Shown here: positions 7,974-14,999 of the stretch, one piece after another
How the letters are laid out: every line of letters starts with the position of its first letter
How positions within the stretch are numbered: position 1 is the stretch's first letter
DNA from: a virus
Virus record (IMG/VR): IMGVR_UViG_3300017729_001080
Location: 1 to 64,000 of that record
Length of the DNA: 64,000 nucleotides
Direction: 5' to 3' (one strand)
The notes under the pieces: generated by a model
Told to the model about the DNA's origin: nothing
Seen by the model: only the letters and a program-made list of their open reading frames with translations
Databases searched by the model: none
Program-made: the position numbers and the translations under genes

Positions 7974-8906
7974 TTAGATATATTTGGTGATTTTTCTACC
8001 ACCTTTTGGGTATACTGAGAAACGTGCGCCTTTTACACCGAAGTTATCTCTATCACCTTTGTACATCGCCATTAATACTGGTTCGAATTCGCCTTCTACA
8101 CGTTCACCATTTGAGTGATGTGGTCCGGTTGATACAAGTTTGTTACCTTTAAATACTGGATCGCCTTGTAATACTAAGTCAACATTTTGCTTACTAGGTT
8201 CACCTTTAAACCCAATACCATAAATTGCTATACCTCGTAATATACCATTTTTAATTTCTCTTGCATATGTAGTTGCTCTTGGGATTTGACCATCTGTCAT
8301 ATCGATTACTGTCTTAGCAAATGCAAGAATTTCTTCTTTTGCTTCTGGAAATCTTTCGTATACAGTTTTCATTTCTCTATCACTCATACCGCCCCATTGT
8401 CCAAAATCTTTTGCACGTGAGCCTTTCTTATGAGATATCCAAGCAACTTCATTACCTGAGGCATCCACTGCATGAAAGTCAGACTTAGGTGTTCCAGGAG
8501 TTGTGACAAACTTAGCAACATTAACTATTCTACCGCCAATGTCTAGTTGTATTTCTGCCTTATCACCTTTTAATTTTGCAAACATTTCACCAATACTACC
8601 AAGTGCCGCATCCTCATCACGTGTAGAAAAACCTGCGCCTTTGCCTCCAAATTCACTTGTTTTTTCTAAACTTGTAAGTCGTACTACTCTTCCGTCGTGT
8701 GTTGCAAATTTATCAGGTATAATACCTTGCTTTAGATTAGCTAGAACTTCATCGTCTTTTTTTAATTTAATCGTAGGCTTATCACCACCTAATGCTACAA
8801 ACAGTTGTCCTGTTTCGTATTTTCGAATAAAGTTGGCTAGTCTCTTATTATCTTTAATAAGATCCTTTTTAGTAAGTTTACCTTCTATGATATCTGAATA
8901 ACGCAT
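7974..8906 (-). CDS. Hypothetical 310-residue protein, possible nuclease-like core
   Basis: There is no confident family. The middle part reads SDFHAVDASGNEVAWISHKKGSR (residues ~142-164, given here only as its key residues Asp143, Glu153 and the HKKG at ~159-162). That spacing of acidic residues before a lysine on a predicted strand could fit a PD-(D/E)XK nuclease, but this is speculation. The C-terminus is basic and glycine-rich. The ATG coincides with the predicted +1 of a late-type promoter, so the transcript may be leaderless; no SD is visible. Confidence 0.6.
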   Translation of the reverse strand: MRYSDIIEGKLTKKDLIKDNKRLANFIRKYETGQLFVALGGDKPTIKLKKDDEVLANLKQGIIPDKFATHDGRVVRLTSLEKTSEFGGKGAGFSTRDEDAALGSIGEMFAKLKGDKAEIQLDIGGRIVNVAKFVTTPGTPKSDFHAVDASGNEVAWISHKKGSRAKDFGQWGGMSDREMKTVYERFPEAKEEILAFAKTVIDMTDGQIPRATTYAREIKNGILRGIAIYGIGFKGEPSKQNVDLVLQGDPVFKGNKLVSTGPHHSNGERVEGEFEPVLMAMYKGDRDNFGVKGARFSVYPKGGRKITKYI

Positions 8907-8911
8907 ATATG

Positions 8912-8919
8912 TATTTATC
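8912..8919 (-). promoter_or_regulatory. Late-type promoter with ATG at predicted +1
   Basis: GATAAATA on the minus strand; its last A at 8912 would be -6 by T4 late-promoter geometry, placing +1 at 8906, the A of the start codon. Confidence 0.6.
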
Positions 8920-8940
8920 TTTTATGTTATGAATACAAAT

Positions 8941-8966
8941 GGAAAACCCACTCCGAAGAATGGGCT
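8941..8966 (-). terminator. Intrinsic terminator with UUCG tetraloop
   Basis: CCCATTC-TTCG-GAGTGGG then TTTTCC on the minus strand; one G-U pair. It lies between the permease gene and the next late gene and would end permease transcripts. Confidence 0.7.
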
Positions 8967-9077
8967 CCATTAAAATTTGTTTTGTGGAATGTCAGAATGT
9001 GTTACGCAGTGTCCGACACACTTATACCTTTTTTAAAATCCTATGCGTACTTAGTTATTAGTTTTGTTCTATAAAGT

Positions 9078-9085
9078 TATTTATC
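9078..9085 (-). promoter_or_regulatory. Late-type promoter motif after the permease gene
   Basis: GATAAATA on the minus strand just past the permease stop codon, about 170 bases before the next gene but with a terminator hairpin in between. It may be a cryptic copy or produce a short RNA. Confidence 0.4.
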
Positions 9086-9088
9086 TTC

Positions 9089-10051
9089 TTAGTGCAAACC
9101 GTTAGGAACGATTATATAGTGAATAGATAAAACTACACCAACACTTGCACCTAAGCCAATCATCATCTTTATGAAGTCTTTAGTTACAAGAGGGAAAACA
9201 GTTTTAAACTTTTCTTTACCTGTAATAGTTGCCATAGCAAGTTCACGGCCACAAAGTAATCCTACGAATACCCAAGTTGTTGACATTGGTATATCATTCA
9301 GTTCCTTGAAGAACCAAAGAATTAGAAAATATACACAATCAATTATTGTAGCACTTCTTACATAACGTGTATTATGTTTTTCAATTACGATGTTTTGTAT
9401 TTTACCACCACCAGTATAAAATATATAACCTAAGCCAAATACAAATACTGCACTTACCATTACCATTAAATCAAATGGGATTTGTCTTGGTAAGAATACG
9501 GCAATGTTTGCCATATCATGTGATAACCAAGTGAACCATAAAAAGCCAGTTGTTATCCACTGACCTACTCGCCAATACATTTTATGATTTTCAGCGACTG
9601 GTTTTGCTTCGTCAAGTATTTTAGTAACACCAATCCAGATTACATATGCCGCCACAGCCGCAACTGCATAACCCATCATTGATTTGACTAGCATCTTCTC
9701 TAATATAAATGTACTAGCAAATGCACTTAACACTAAGAAACTTGTACTTACTGGTACACCTATTCTTGTTAATATCAATAGTAAGCCTGGTGCGGCGGCA
9801 TGATACCATTGAATCTCTTGAAATGGAATTTTGTTTAATCGTCCGTAACTAATATCTCCACCATTAGTTGTCCAACCATACCACAAAGTATAAAGCAGTA
9901 CCGCACTTGCGGCTCCCCACATTATCTTCCAATTAAATTTTTCGTTATTTGATGCAATCCAAGTACCAAGAGTTTGTACTGAATCGTTTGCTATTACTGA
10001 ATATGCGGCAAATAGAAAACCTATTGCCATCCATAGGGTGAGTGCATCCAT
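9089..10051 (-). CDS. PiT-family inorganic phosphate (anion) permease
   Basis: 320 residues and about 9-10 hydrophobic helices, with the internal duplication typical of PiT transporters. The first half has VIANDSVQTLGT (19-30) and GVPVSTSFLVLSA (98-110). The second has SHDMANIAV (177-185) and DIPMSTTWVFVGLLCG (253-268). These correspond to the repeated GANDVANA and G-x-P-x-S-T-T signatures that form the phosphate path. PiT proteins move phosphate with H+ or Na+; related family members carry sulfate, so the anion is not proven. The start has AGAAGGAGA at good spacing. It lies downstream of the structured RNA. Phosphate import would suit DNA synthesis in oligotrophic water. Confidence 0.78.
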   Translation of the reverse strand: MDALTLWMAIGFLFAAYSVIANDSVQTLGTWIASNNEKFNWKIMWGAASAVLLYTLWYGWTTNGGDISYGRLNKIPFQEIQWYHAAAPGLLLILTRIGVPVSTSFLVLSAFASTFILEKMLVKSMMGYAVAAVAAYVIWIGVTKILDEAKPVAENHKMYWRVGQWITTGFLWFTWLSHDMANIAVFLPRQIPFDLMVMVSAVFVFGLGYIFYTGGGKIQNIVIEKHNTRYVRSATIIDCVYFLILWFFKELNDIPMSTTWVFVGLLCGRELAMATITGKEKFKTVFPLVTKDFIKMMIGLGASVGVVLSIHYIIVPNGLH

Positions 10052-10220
10052 TTTTTATCTCCTTCTGCTTAACGTCTTTACCACGTTGCTCACATAATTA
10101 GACCAGGCTCGATTGATGCCTGGTTGTAACCTTATTGTTACTTTCATATTTATGAATGTAACACAAAAAAGATATTAAATCAATACACTTTTTAATTGAG
10201 TTGTTGATAAGTTGGGGAAA

Positions 10221-10285
10221 TAAAAAAGAGACAGTCAGCAATATAAAATGAAAGTGAGTAAAATATGGTTTGCCAACCGTCTCTT
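10221..10285 (-). terminator. Long hairpin terminator of the structured RNA
   Basis: A 14-bp stem (AAGAGACGGTTGGC pairing with GCTGACTGTCTCTT, three G-U pairs) with a 32-base loop, followed by T6 on the minus strand. Confidence 0.7.
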
Positions 10286-10536
10286 AATTTTTGATTACTT
10301 GGTATTGTAATCAGAAAATATAAGCAAAGTAGGAGGGACTTGGTTACACCCCCAACCCCTCGACACAGATACCATTCTGAATCCAGGGAACCTAGTTCCG
10401 TTCGGTAGAACGATGTGACTCTTAGCCTCTCAGCTTTGAACCTGGGTACCACCCCTAACTAGTCAAGTTCGACCGTCTGGTAACAGCCTCTTCCTTGCAC
10501 TACAATCATTGAGTCGCTAAACTCTCTGATGCTTAT
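10222..10536 (-). ncRNA. Uncharacterised structured RNA, about 315 nt
   Basis: This stretch has its own consensus promoter upstream and an intrinsic terminator downstream. It contains a series of strong local hairpins: GAGT..ACTC, GTC..GAC, CGTTC-TACC-GAACG, GGAAC-TAG-GTTCC and GGTT..AACC. CCAGG (10441-10445) can pair with CCTGG (10383-10387) to enclose a multiloop, and GCAAGG near 10498 can pair with CTTTGC near 10325 to close the core. The G/C-rich core stands out from the AT-rich surroundings. It lacks the conserved sequences of RNase P RNA, SRP RNA, 6S RNA and tmRNA. A long 5' leader acting on the PiT permease gene is an alternative if the terminator is read through. An 86-codon frame across it is probably spurious. 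Confidence 0.7.
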
Positions 10537-10542
10537 GTTATT

Positions 10543-10571
10543 AATATAGCATAATGATTCGGTATTGTCAA
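10543..10571 (-). promoter_or_regulatory. Sigma70-type promoter of the structured RNA
   Basis: TTGACA, 17-bp spacer, TATATT on the minus strand. No protein start follows for about 490 bases, which argues that it makes the RNA. Confidence 0.8.
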
Positions 10572-10579
10572 CAACTTTT

Positions 10580-11302
10580 TTAATTTTTTTTAATATAAAT
10601 TAAATCAGCCCAATCTGTACGACCATTCATTGGGTTTTTACTAACATGTGCGATATCGAATAATTCAAAACCCAAGGGAATCAGGGTTTTTTCTATATCA
10701 TAAAAACTACACTGCTTTTCATATAAGTCATAAAATGATAATTCAGTAAGAACGATTCGGGTATTCTTTAGTGTTTCAATTCCATTTTCTAATATCTCTG
10801 GTTCGGCTCCCTGAGCATCCATTTTAATCATATCTATGTAATCTATATTATTTTCACTTGTAAATTTATCTAACGTTATAACTGGAAATTGTATAGTTTC
10901 AGATTCTAAGAAATTCTTATGGGCTTTCTCTGGTTTATTGATAGCAATACTATCCTTGCTGTCTGCATTTAATTTATAAAATCCACTGAGCATAGGCTGG
11001 TGTTTATTAATATTAAAATCTTGCCAACCATTTGTTGAACCAATTGCTGTATTATATACATGAACGCCGGGTAATCTACCTTTTGTTAAGTATAATTGTT
11101 GATATGCATCTGGTAAAGGCTCTATAGAATGTATTACTGCATGTTCCCATATAGTCTTTAACTTATCTACTGTTTGTCCTATATTTGCACCAATGTCTAA
11201 TATTATGGGAGTATCAGTTCCAACTAAGTTTTGCAAAACTTTGTTTTTATCAAACTTAGAAAGATAATCTTTTGTTCGTTGATTACTATTTTTATACTTC
11301 AT
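10580..11302 (-). CDS. FkbM-family methyltransferase
   Basis: 240 residues. Motif I is IILDIGANIGQTVDKL (residues ~33-48), the acidic strand-2 end is IHSIEPLPDAYQQL, and the FkbM signature IDMIKMDAQGAEPEIL lies near residue 160. FkbM enzymes O-methylate sugars or other small molecules and are common in glycan clusters. The ATG overlaps the stop of the upstream 2OG oxygenase gene (ATGA), so the two are coupled. Substrate unknown; a surface or virion glycan is plausible. Confidence 0.85.
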   Translation of the reverse strand: MKYKNSNQRTKDYLSKFDKNKVLQNLVGTDTPIILDIGANIGQTVDKLKTIWEHAVIHSIEPLPDAYQQLYLTKGRLPGVHVYNTAIGSTNGWQDFNINKHQPMLSGFYKLNADSKDSIAINKPEKAHKNFLESETIQFPVITLDKFTSENNIDYIDMIKMDAQGAEPEILENGIETLKNTRIVLTELSFYDLYEKQCSFYDIEKTLIPLGFELFDIAHVSKNPMNGRTDWADLIYIKKN

Positions 11303-11841
11303 ACGATTACTGTCCTATCTCTCCAGGTTTCATCACAATAGTTTACAATAATACTTACTCTGTTGTTTAGCAAAGGCTTCAATCCATGTAGTTCTGTTCC
11401 AGTATTTGCAAAGAACCAACCAGAATTCTTTCTAGCAGGAGTATTTGTTTTCATGAAACTTGTACTTGTGTCTGTGTCTGATAGGTATATCTGTAAAGTA
11501 AATAGTTTTGCTTTATCATCAAAATGATTATGTAACCAACTTCCTTTTGCATCTTTGCATAGTTCGATTCGTGTGCCTAAATTTGTAAAGTCTTTTTCAC
11601 AAATTTCACTAAACTTTTCTTTCATAAGTCTACTGTCAAAATATTCACAAACTTCTAGGAAAGACGAATGACTTGACTGGTTCATCCAGTTTCTCTTGCC
11701 CGTCTTGTCTGTACGTTTGCCTTCCATTGGAATAAATGGCAAATCATTAGACTGTTTTAATACTGCATCCTCAAGACCTAATTTGAATACATCTTCCACT
11801 ACCCAAACAGGATAACCATAATCTTTTTTAGTTATTATCAT
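11299..11841 (-). CDS. 2-oxoglutarate/Fe(II)-dependent oxygenase-like protein
   Basis: About 180 residues. The metal and 2OG ligands can be placed: HNHFDD (H-x-D, near residue 108), ELHGL (distal His, near 153) and NNRVSIIVNYC (2OG-binding Arg). This is the double-stranded beta-helix layout of prolyl-hydroxylase-like phage oxygenases. I chose the internal ATG because it forms an ATGA overlap with the preceding stop and has GGGAG 8 bases upstream; a longer in-frame start has none. Its partner gene encodes an FkbM methyltransferase. Confidence 0.72.
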   Translation of the reverse strand: MIITKKDYGYPVWVVEDVFKLGLEDAVLKQSNDLPFIPMEGKRTDKTGKRNWMNQSSHSSFLEVCEYFDSRLMKEKFSEICEKDFTNLGTRIELCKDAKGSWLHNHFDDKAKLFTLQIYLSDTDTSTSFMKTNTPARKNSGWFFANTGTELHGLKPLLNNRVSIIVNYCDETWRDRTVIV

Positions 11842-12785
11842 AATACTAACTCCCAAAATCCATTATTATTTCTGAGTACTGTGCTACCGTTTACTTTTAC
11901 TTCATTGCCTACCTTTTCATAACAACGAGGTGGCATATAAGTAGTAGGTTTAGCTAAGTTTACTGTTATAGCGGCTCCCTGTACTTCTCTATATTTAGCC
12001 CTTGTATTTTTAGGAGATAATGTTCTAGTGACTGAGCGTGGACTAAAATCATCATTACCTGTATAGCCCAGTGATAATTTTCTCCCTGTAACATCAAATT
12101 TATGTAAATGCATTTCATCAACCATTGGATAAAATGATTTTATATAACCATTTGAATAATCTGTTATGATTGCGTTTACTTTGCCTTCATATACATTTGC
12201 TAATTGCATTCTTGTGTTACCAGGATGTAATTGCCATCTGCCACGTACTGTTAAATGACTAAAACATTCTTGTTGCATTTGTTCTATATGGGCTTTCCAT
12301 CTTGTTTTTGCAATGCCGGTATTAAATGTAGGTTCAAATTGAGTTATGGGTCTTGTAGGTTTCTGTTCCGCCACTATACCGGGCATATACCAATCAGGAA
12401 ACCAAACTAAATTTAAAGGGTCATATATTTTTTGGCCATTTCTTAATTCTTCTAATATGTGATAAAACGCATTTGGTTTGGTTAACAAATCATCACGTGA
12501 ATGTTCAGTGTTAAGCCAATCTTCATTGCTCCAAACTTTATTACTATTAGAAAATAATTCATCTATTACATGTACAATACTGCCATGTATATTACGGCGA
12601 ATGCCATCATCATCAAATCCAAAAAGATTTATCCATATATCTTTTATTGTGCCTCGATATATCCAGGTCTTTTGCCCTGACTCTGCATCTGCACGTTTAG
12701 TTACAGTTAGATAATGTTCGTATGAAGTTAGGTGTCTGTGGGACCAATTAGGTGCTTCTTTCCAAAGACTTTCGTTATCAGTCAT
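11838..12785 (-). CDS. Hypothetical 315-residue protein
   Basis: There is no firm family. [18 protein letters not shown] near residue 183 resembles the H-P-G-N-x-R box seen in ParB/sulfiredoxin-like proteins. The flanking fold cannot be judged, so this is only a hint. The protein is rich in Trp and aromatic residues throughout. It lies between fdxA (8-base overlap at its start) and the 2OG oxygenase gene (ATGA overlap), so it probably belongs to one operon fdxA-orf-oxygenase-fkbM. Confidence 0.65.
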   Translation of the reverse strand: MTDNESLWKEAPNWSHRHLTSYEHYLTVTKRADAESGQKTWIYRGTIKDIWINLFGFDDDGIRRNIHGSIVHVIDELFSNSNKVWSNEDWLNTEHSRDDLLTKPNAFYHILEELRNGQKIYDPLNLVWFPDWYMPGIVAEQKPTRPITQFEPTFNTGIAKTRWKAHIEQMQQECFSHLTVRGRWQLHPGNTRMQLANVYEGKVNAIITDYSNGYIKSFYPMVDEMHLHKFDVTGRKLSLGYTGNDDFSPRSVTRTLSPKNTRAKYREVQGAAITVNLAKPTTYMPPRCYEKVGNEVKVNGSTVLRNNNGFWELVL

Positions 12786-13116
12786 AATCGTCTAACAACT
12801 TTGTCTTATCTCCTGTATATCCCATTGCAGGGTTTAGTGAGTCTGCATCTGGAAGAGGGTCTTCTCTCTCTGTAATGACAGGCCATTGCTGTGACCATTT
12901 CTCATTTATATCATACAACCGTTGCGTGAACAATGGCGATGTATCTGGAATGATTGCATCTGCTGGACACTCTGGTTCGCACACACCACAATCAATGCAT
13001 TCGTCTGGGTTAATTACTAACATATCTTCGCCAACGTAAAAACAATCTACTGGGCAAACTTCAACACAATCAGTATATTTACATTTAATACAATTCTCGT
13101 TTACTACGTATGCCAT
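12778..13116 (-). CDS. fdxA: FdxA-type 7Fe ferredoxin
   Basis: 112 residues. Two cluster-binding motifs are complete: Cys9, Cys12, Cys17, Cys21 with Cys25, and [11 protein letters not shown] supplying Cys40, Cys43, Cys46, Cys50. The C-terminal ~55 residues ([18 protein letters not shown] then PDADSL) are the extension typical of proteobacterial FdxA carrying [3Fe-4S] and [4Fe-4S] clusters. It carries low-potential electrons; the partner is unknown. A 2OG oxygenase two genes downstream would not need it directly. The gene follows the tmRNA with a gap of only about 35 bases. Confidence 0.93.
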   Translation of the reverse strand: MAYVVNENCIKCKYTDCVEVCPVDCFYVGEDMLVINPDECIDCGVCEPECPADAIIPDTSPLFTQRLYDINEKWSQQWPVITEREDPLPDADSLNPAMGYTGDKTKLLDDYD

Positions 13117-13194
13117 ATATTTTCTTTATTAACCCCAAATTAAAATATGACTTTTCTGTTGCCAGGTAAGCCATCAACCCCTACGTGCTTAAAA

Positions 13195-13236
13195 CTAAGC
13201 CGCTAATGCCATTTCTGGCTCATAATTTGCGTTTGC
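13195..13236 (-). other. tmRNA proteolysis-tag reading frame
   Basis: From resume codon GCA the frame encodes ANANYEPEMALAA and then TAG. Adding the tRNA-borne Ala gives a 14-residue tag. The C-terminal ALAA is the determinant recognised by ClpX; the first part (A-N) resembles the SspB/ClpA-side end of bacterial tags. GCA is preceded by TATAATT. Confidence 0.92.
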
Positions 13237-13316
13237 AATTATAGTTTTTGACCAATAACGCAGTCATCCGGTAAACTCCACTTCACTTTCGCACCTGTCG
13301 ATCCTAGTTCAGCCCC

Positions 13317-13369
13317 ATCATAATTACTCTATGCCGTAAATTTGTAGTTTTTACGCTACAAAGTAATTA
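13317..13369 (-). other. tmRNA intervening segment
   Basis: A 53-base spacer between the encoded CCA end and the 5' end of the coding piece, with an 8-bp terminal stem (ATAATTAC/GTAATTAT) and an internal GTAG..CTAC pairing. By analogy with permuted tmRNAs it is removed in maturation. Confidence 0.8.
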
Positions 13370-13436
13370 TGGTGGAGCTGTGGGGTACTGCCCCCCAGTC
13401 CAGAATACGTCTACGTTGCTTCAACGTCTACAATAT

Positions 13437-13467
13437 TATTTATACACGATAAACGTATATAAGTCAA
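13437..13467 (-). promoter_or_regulatory. Overlapping early and late promoters of the tmRNA
   Basis: TTGACT, 17 bp, TATAAA on the minus strand, and the -10 is embedded in an exact T4 late core TATAAATA (13437-13444). By T4 geometry late +1 falls near 13431, right at the acceptor piece. The RNA could be made both early and late. Confidence 0.7.
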
Positions 13468-13475
13468 TACATTAA

Positions 13476-13832
13476 TTAAAATGTAATTGATGTTCCGATT
13501 ACTGATTCAGTTCTTTCGAATGAATCGTTCAAATCATTTTTAAGATAAATTGTTACATTATCTTGTAGCGGGAATGAAAAGTTTAACATTTGCTTGTTCA
13601 AATCTAAAAAATCTTTTCCATCAGCATCGATGTCCCATTTTGCACCGTAAGATGCAGTGATACCAAATAGTGGTTTTGCTACTGAAAACTCACCGTTTTG
13701 TGTATTTGCCTCAATCGCTCTTTCAAGTGATAGAGAAAACGTCATATCGTCTGATACAGACGTTCCTTCAGCCATCGCTGATGTTGTAAATAAGGCCGCA
13801 ACTAGCAGACCTGTTAGTGTTACTTTTTTCAT
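13476..13832 (-). CDS. Small secreted protein with signal peptide
   Basis: 118 residues. The N-terminus MKKVTLTGLLVAALFTTSAMA is a clear signal peptide with cleavage after AMA (residue ~21). The mature part of about 97 residues has alternating strands and ends in an aromatic residue (SVIGTSITF), as outer-membrane beta-barrel proteins do. It is too short for a full porin, so it may be a periplasmic protein or part of a small barrel. A perfect consensus promoter precedes it, so strong early expression is expected. Confidence 0.72.
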   Translation of the reverse strand: MKKVTLTGLLVAALFTTSAMAEGTSVSDDMTFSLSLERAIEANTQNGEFSVAKPLFGITASYGAKWDIDADGKDFLDLNKQMLNFSFPLQDNVTIYLKNDLNDSFERTESVIGTSITF

Positions 13833-13883
13833 AAGTAGTCCTCCTTAAAAAAAATGCTACCCAACTCGGGTAACATAAGTTGT

Positions 13884-13912
13884 ATTATAGCACAAGTAAA
13901 TTCCAGTGTCAA
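13884..13912 (-). promoter_or_regulatory. Perfect consensus sigma70 promoter
   Basis: TTGACA, 17 bp, TATAAT on the minus strand, about 50 bases before the secreted-protein gene. This is the best match in the window. Confidence 0.88.
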
Positions 13913-14290
13913 CTACCCAAAGAAGAAAAAATGAAAATAACCATCATTTTTCAACCAAGTAATTAAGGCACTCATTATCCCGCAAGCCATAATGTACAAG
14001 ACAGTTTTCACTGTCCAATGTTGTCTTCCTGACCATCTTTTAACTTTGTTATCAGACCTACTTGCTTTATCCATAAGTTTGTCTTCAATGCTAAAAGGTG
14101 GAGTTTTTAAAAAAACAACAAAACTAAAAAACAGCATCCACCAATATTCATCCCAGTTTGTAACTACCATGAATGCAACCATTCCCAGTAAATACCAACC
14201 TATTTGTTTTCGTAAATGCTCCCTAAAATATATGATTAGTCCCGAAGTAATGATTAAACTTACTGCAAGGTAAAATAAAAATAAATCCAT
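13913..14290 (-). CDS. Hypothetical membrane protein, 125 residues
   Basis: Three to four hydrophobic helices: residues ~5-22, ~32-46, ~50-65 and ~93-113. A charged loop (EDKLMDKASRSDNKVKRWSGRQHW) lies between the last two. No family is recognised. A late-type promoter lies about 25 bases upstream. A holin-like role cannot be excluded but nothing specific supports it. Confidence 0.65.
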   Translation of the reverse strand: MDLFLFYLAVSLIITSGLIIYFREHLRKQIGWYLLGMVAFMVVTNWDEYWWMLFFSFVVFLKTPPFSIEDKLMDKASRSDNKVKRWSGRQHWTVKTVLYIMACGIMSALITWLKNDGYFHFFFFG

Positions 14291-14314
14291 AACTTCGCCT
14301 TTTTCTTTCCTGTT

Positions 14315-14322
14315 TATTTATC
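14315..14322 (-). promoter_or_regulatory. Late-type promoter
   Basis: GATAAATA on the minus strand, about 25 bases before the 125-residue membrane-protein gene. Confidence 0.55.
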
Positions 14323-14333
14323 TATATCAGTTT

Positions 14334-14573
14334 CTATTCTTCTTTTTCTGATATATATCTTTTTTCCATTTCTTCTTTAATATCGACAACTTTTTCCTGA
14401 GTGATTATATTAATAATCGTTTCTGTTAGATTTTTTTCTCTACGTAGCCAATATAGTTTTTCTTCAATCTTTTTGAGTTCCTTTTCATAAAAGTGAATTT
14501 CATCTTCTTTTCTTTTGCTCTGGTCTAAAAACTCAGACAAAAGTATTAATCTAGGTGGGACTGTATTTTCCAA
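14334..14573 (-). CDS. Small coiled-coil protein
   Basis: 79 residues, highly charged, with a continuous helix of heptad character from about residue 12 to the end (SKRKEDEIHFYEKELKKIEEK). No domain is recognised. It overlaps the upstream 70-residue gene by 23 bases in another frame, a spacing normal for this genome. Confidence 0.55.
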   Translation of the reverse strand: MENTVPPRLILLSEFLDQSKRKEDEIHFYEKELKKIEEKLYWLRREKNLTETIINIITQEKVVDIKEEMEKRYISEKEE

Positions 14574-14763
14574 TTAATTCCTCATACGCTTTCTCAAATC
14601 CTTCTTCATATTCTTCTAAACATTGGGATTCGTTATTCCATAATCTTCTAAAATAGCTATCGTGCATAGCTATTATTTCTTTATCTTGCCATGTATGACA
14701 ACCTAAATGGCCTTTTACAAGCCAAAATCTTCGATATGCTTCTTTTCGAAAACTAGGTGTCAT
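14551..14763 (-). CDS. Small hypothetical protein
   Basis: 70 residues, rich in Trp/Tyr/Arg in the first half (RRFWLVKGHLGCHTWQDKE) and in Glu at the C-terminus. No known domain. It overlaps the downstream coiled-coil gene and follows the 53-residue membrane peptide gene closely, suggesting a three-gene transcript. Confidence 0.55.
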   Translation of the reverse strand: MTPSFRKEAYRRFWLVKGHLGCHTWQDKEIIAMHDSYFRRLWNNESQCLEEYEEGFEKAYEELIGKYSPT

Positions 14764-14780
14764 ACAAGAAGTTCACAATC

Positions 14781-14942
14781 TTACTCTGATTTCCAGATTG
14801 TCCAAACACCCCAAGCTACAGCAATACCTGCCGCAATCTTGGCTAATGGTGCCATGAATAGAATCATTAATCCTAGTCCGATACATACTGCACCGTCCCA
14901 TGATGTTCTTTCTTTTGTTCTATCTTTTATCCATTTCATCAT
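14781..14942 (-). CDS. Small single-span membrane protein
   Basis: 53 residues. A charged N-terminus (MMKWIKDRTKERTSWDG) is followed by a hydrophobic stretch of about 30 residues (VCIGLGLMILFMAPLAKIAAG). The Shine-Dalgarno AAGGAG sits 6 bases before the first of two adjacent ATG codons. Function unknown. Confidence 0.7.
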   Translation of the reverse strand: MMKWIKDRTKERTSWDGAVCIGLGLMILFMAPLAKIAAGIAVAWGVWTIWKSE

Positions 14943-14999
14943 ATTAATCTCCTTATTTTAAGAGTATTGACATAATACCCTATTGTATTTAGTTGATTT

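Larger units (their letters stand above)
13150..13436 (-). ncRNA. ssrA: Circularly permuted (two-piece) tmRNA
   Basis: Read on the minus strand, the acceptor half comes first (about 13436 to 13370). It has hairpin ACGTTG-AAG-CAACGT, ATTCTGGAC, T-arm TGGGG/CCCCA with loop GGCAGTA, acceptor strand CAGCTCC, then A and encoded CCA. A 53-base intervening segment (13317-13369) folds into a hairpin (ATAATTAC with GTAATTAT). The coding half starts at 13316 with GGGGCTGAACTAGGATCGAC. GGGGCTG pairs with CAGCTCC including the G3-U70 pair that specifies alanine. The tag frame is 13195-13236. This order defines permuted tmRNA, matured by excision of the intervening segment into two RNAs. The TPsiC-type loop sequence is absent. 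The 3' limit near 13150 is approximate. With ribosomes stalled on broken mRNA it would add a degradation tag; SmpB would be needed and is not seen in the window. Confidence 0.93.

Noticed and set aside
10192-10452. An 86-codon minus-strand frame across the structured RNA
   Set aside because: No ribosome site. It spans the hairpins and the terminator, and its composition is unlike the neighbouring proteins. RNA structure explains the stretch better.
10222-10536. RNase P RNA as identity of the structured RNA
   Set aside because: The conserved GAGGAAAGTCCGGGC and ACAGAA segments are missing; a weak similarity near ACCAGACGGTC is not enough.
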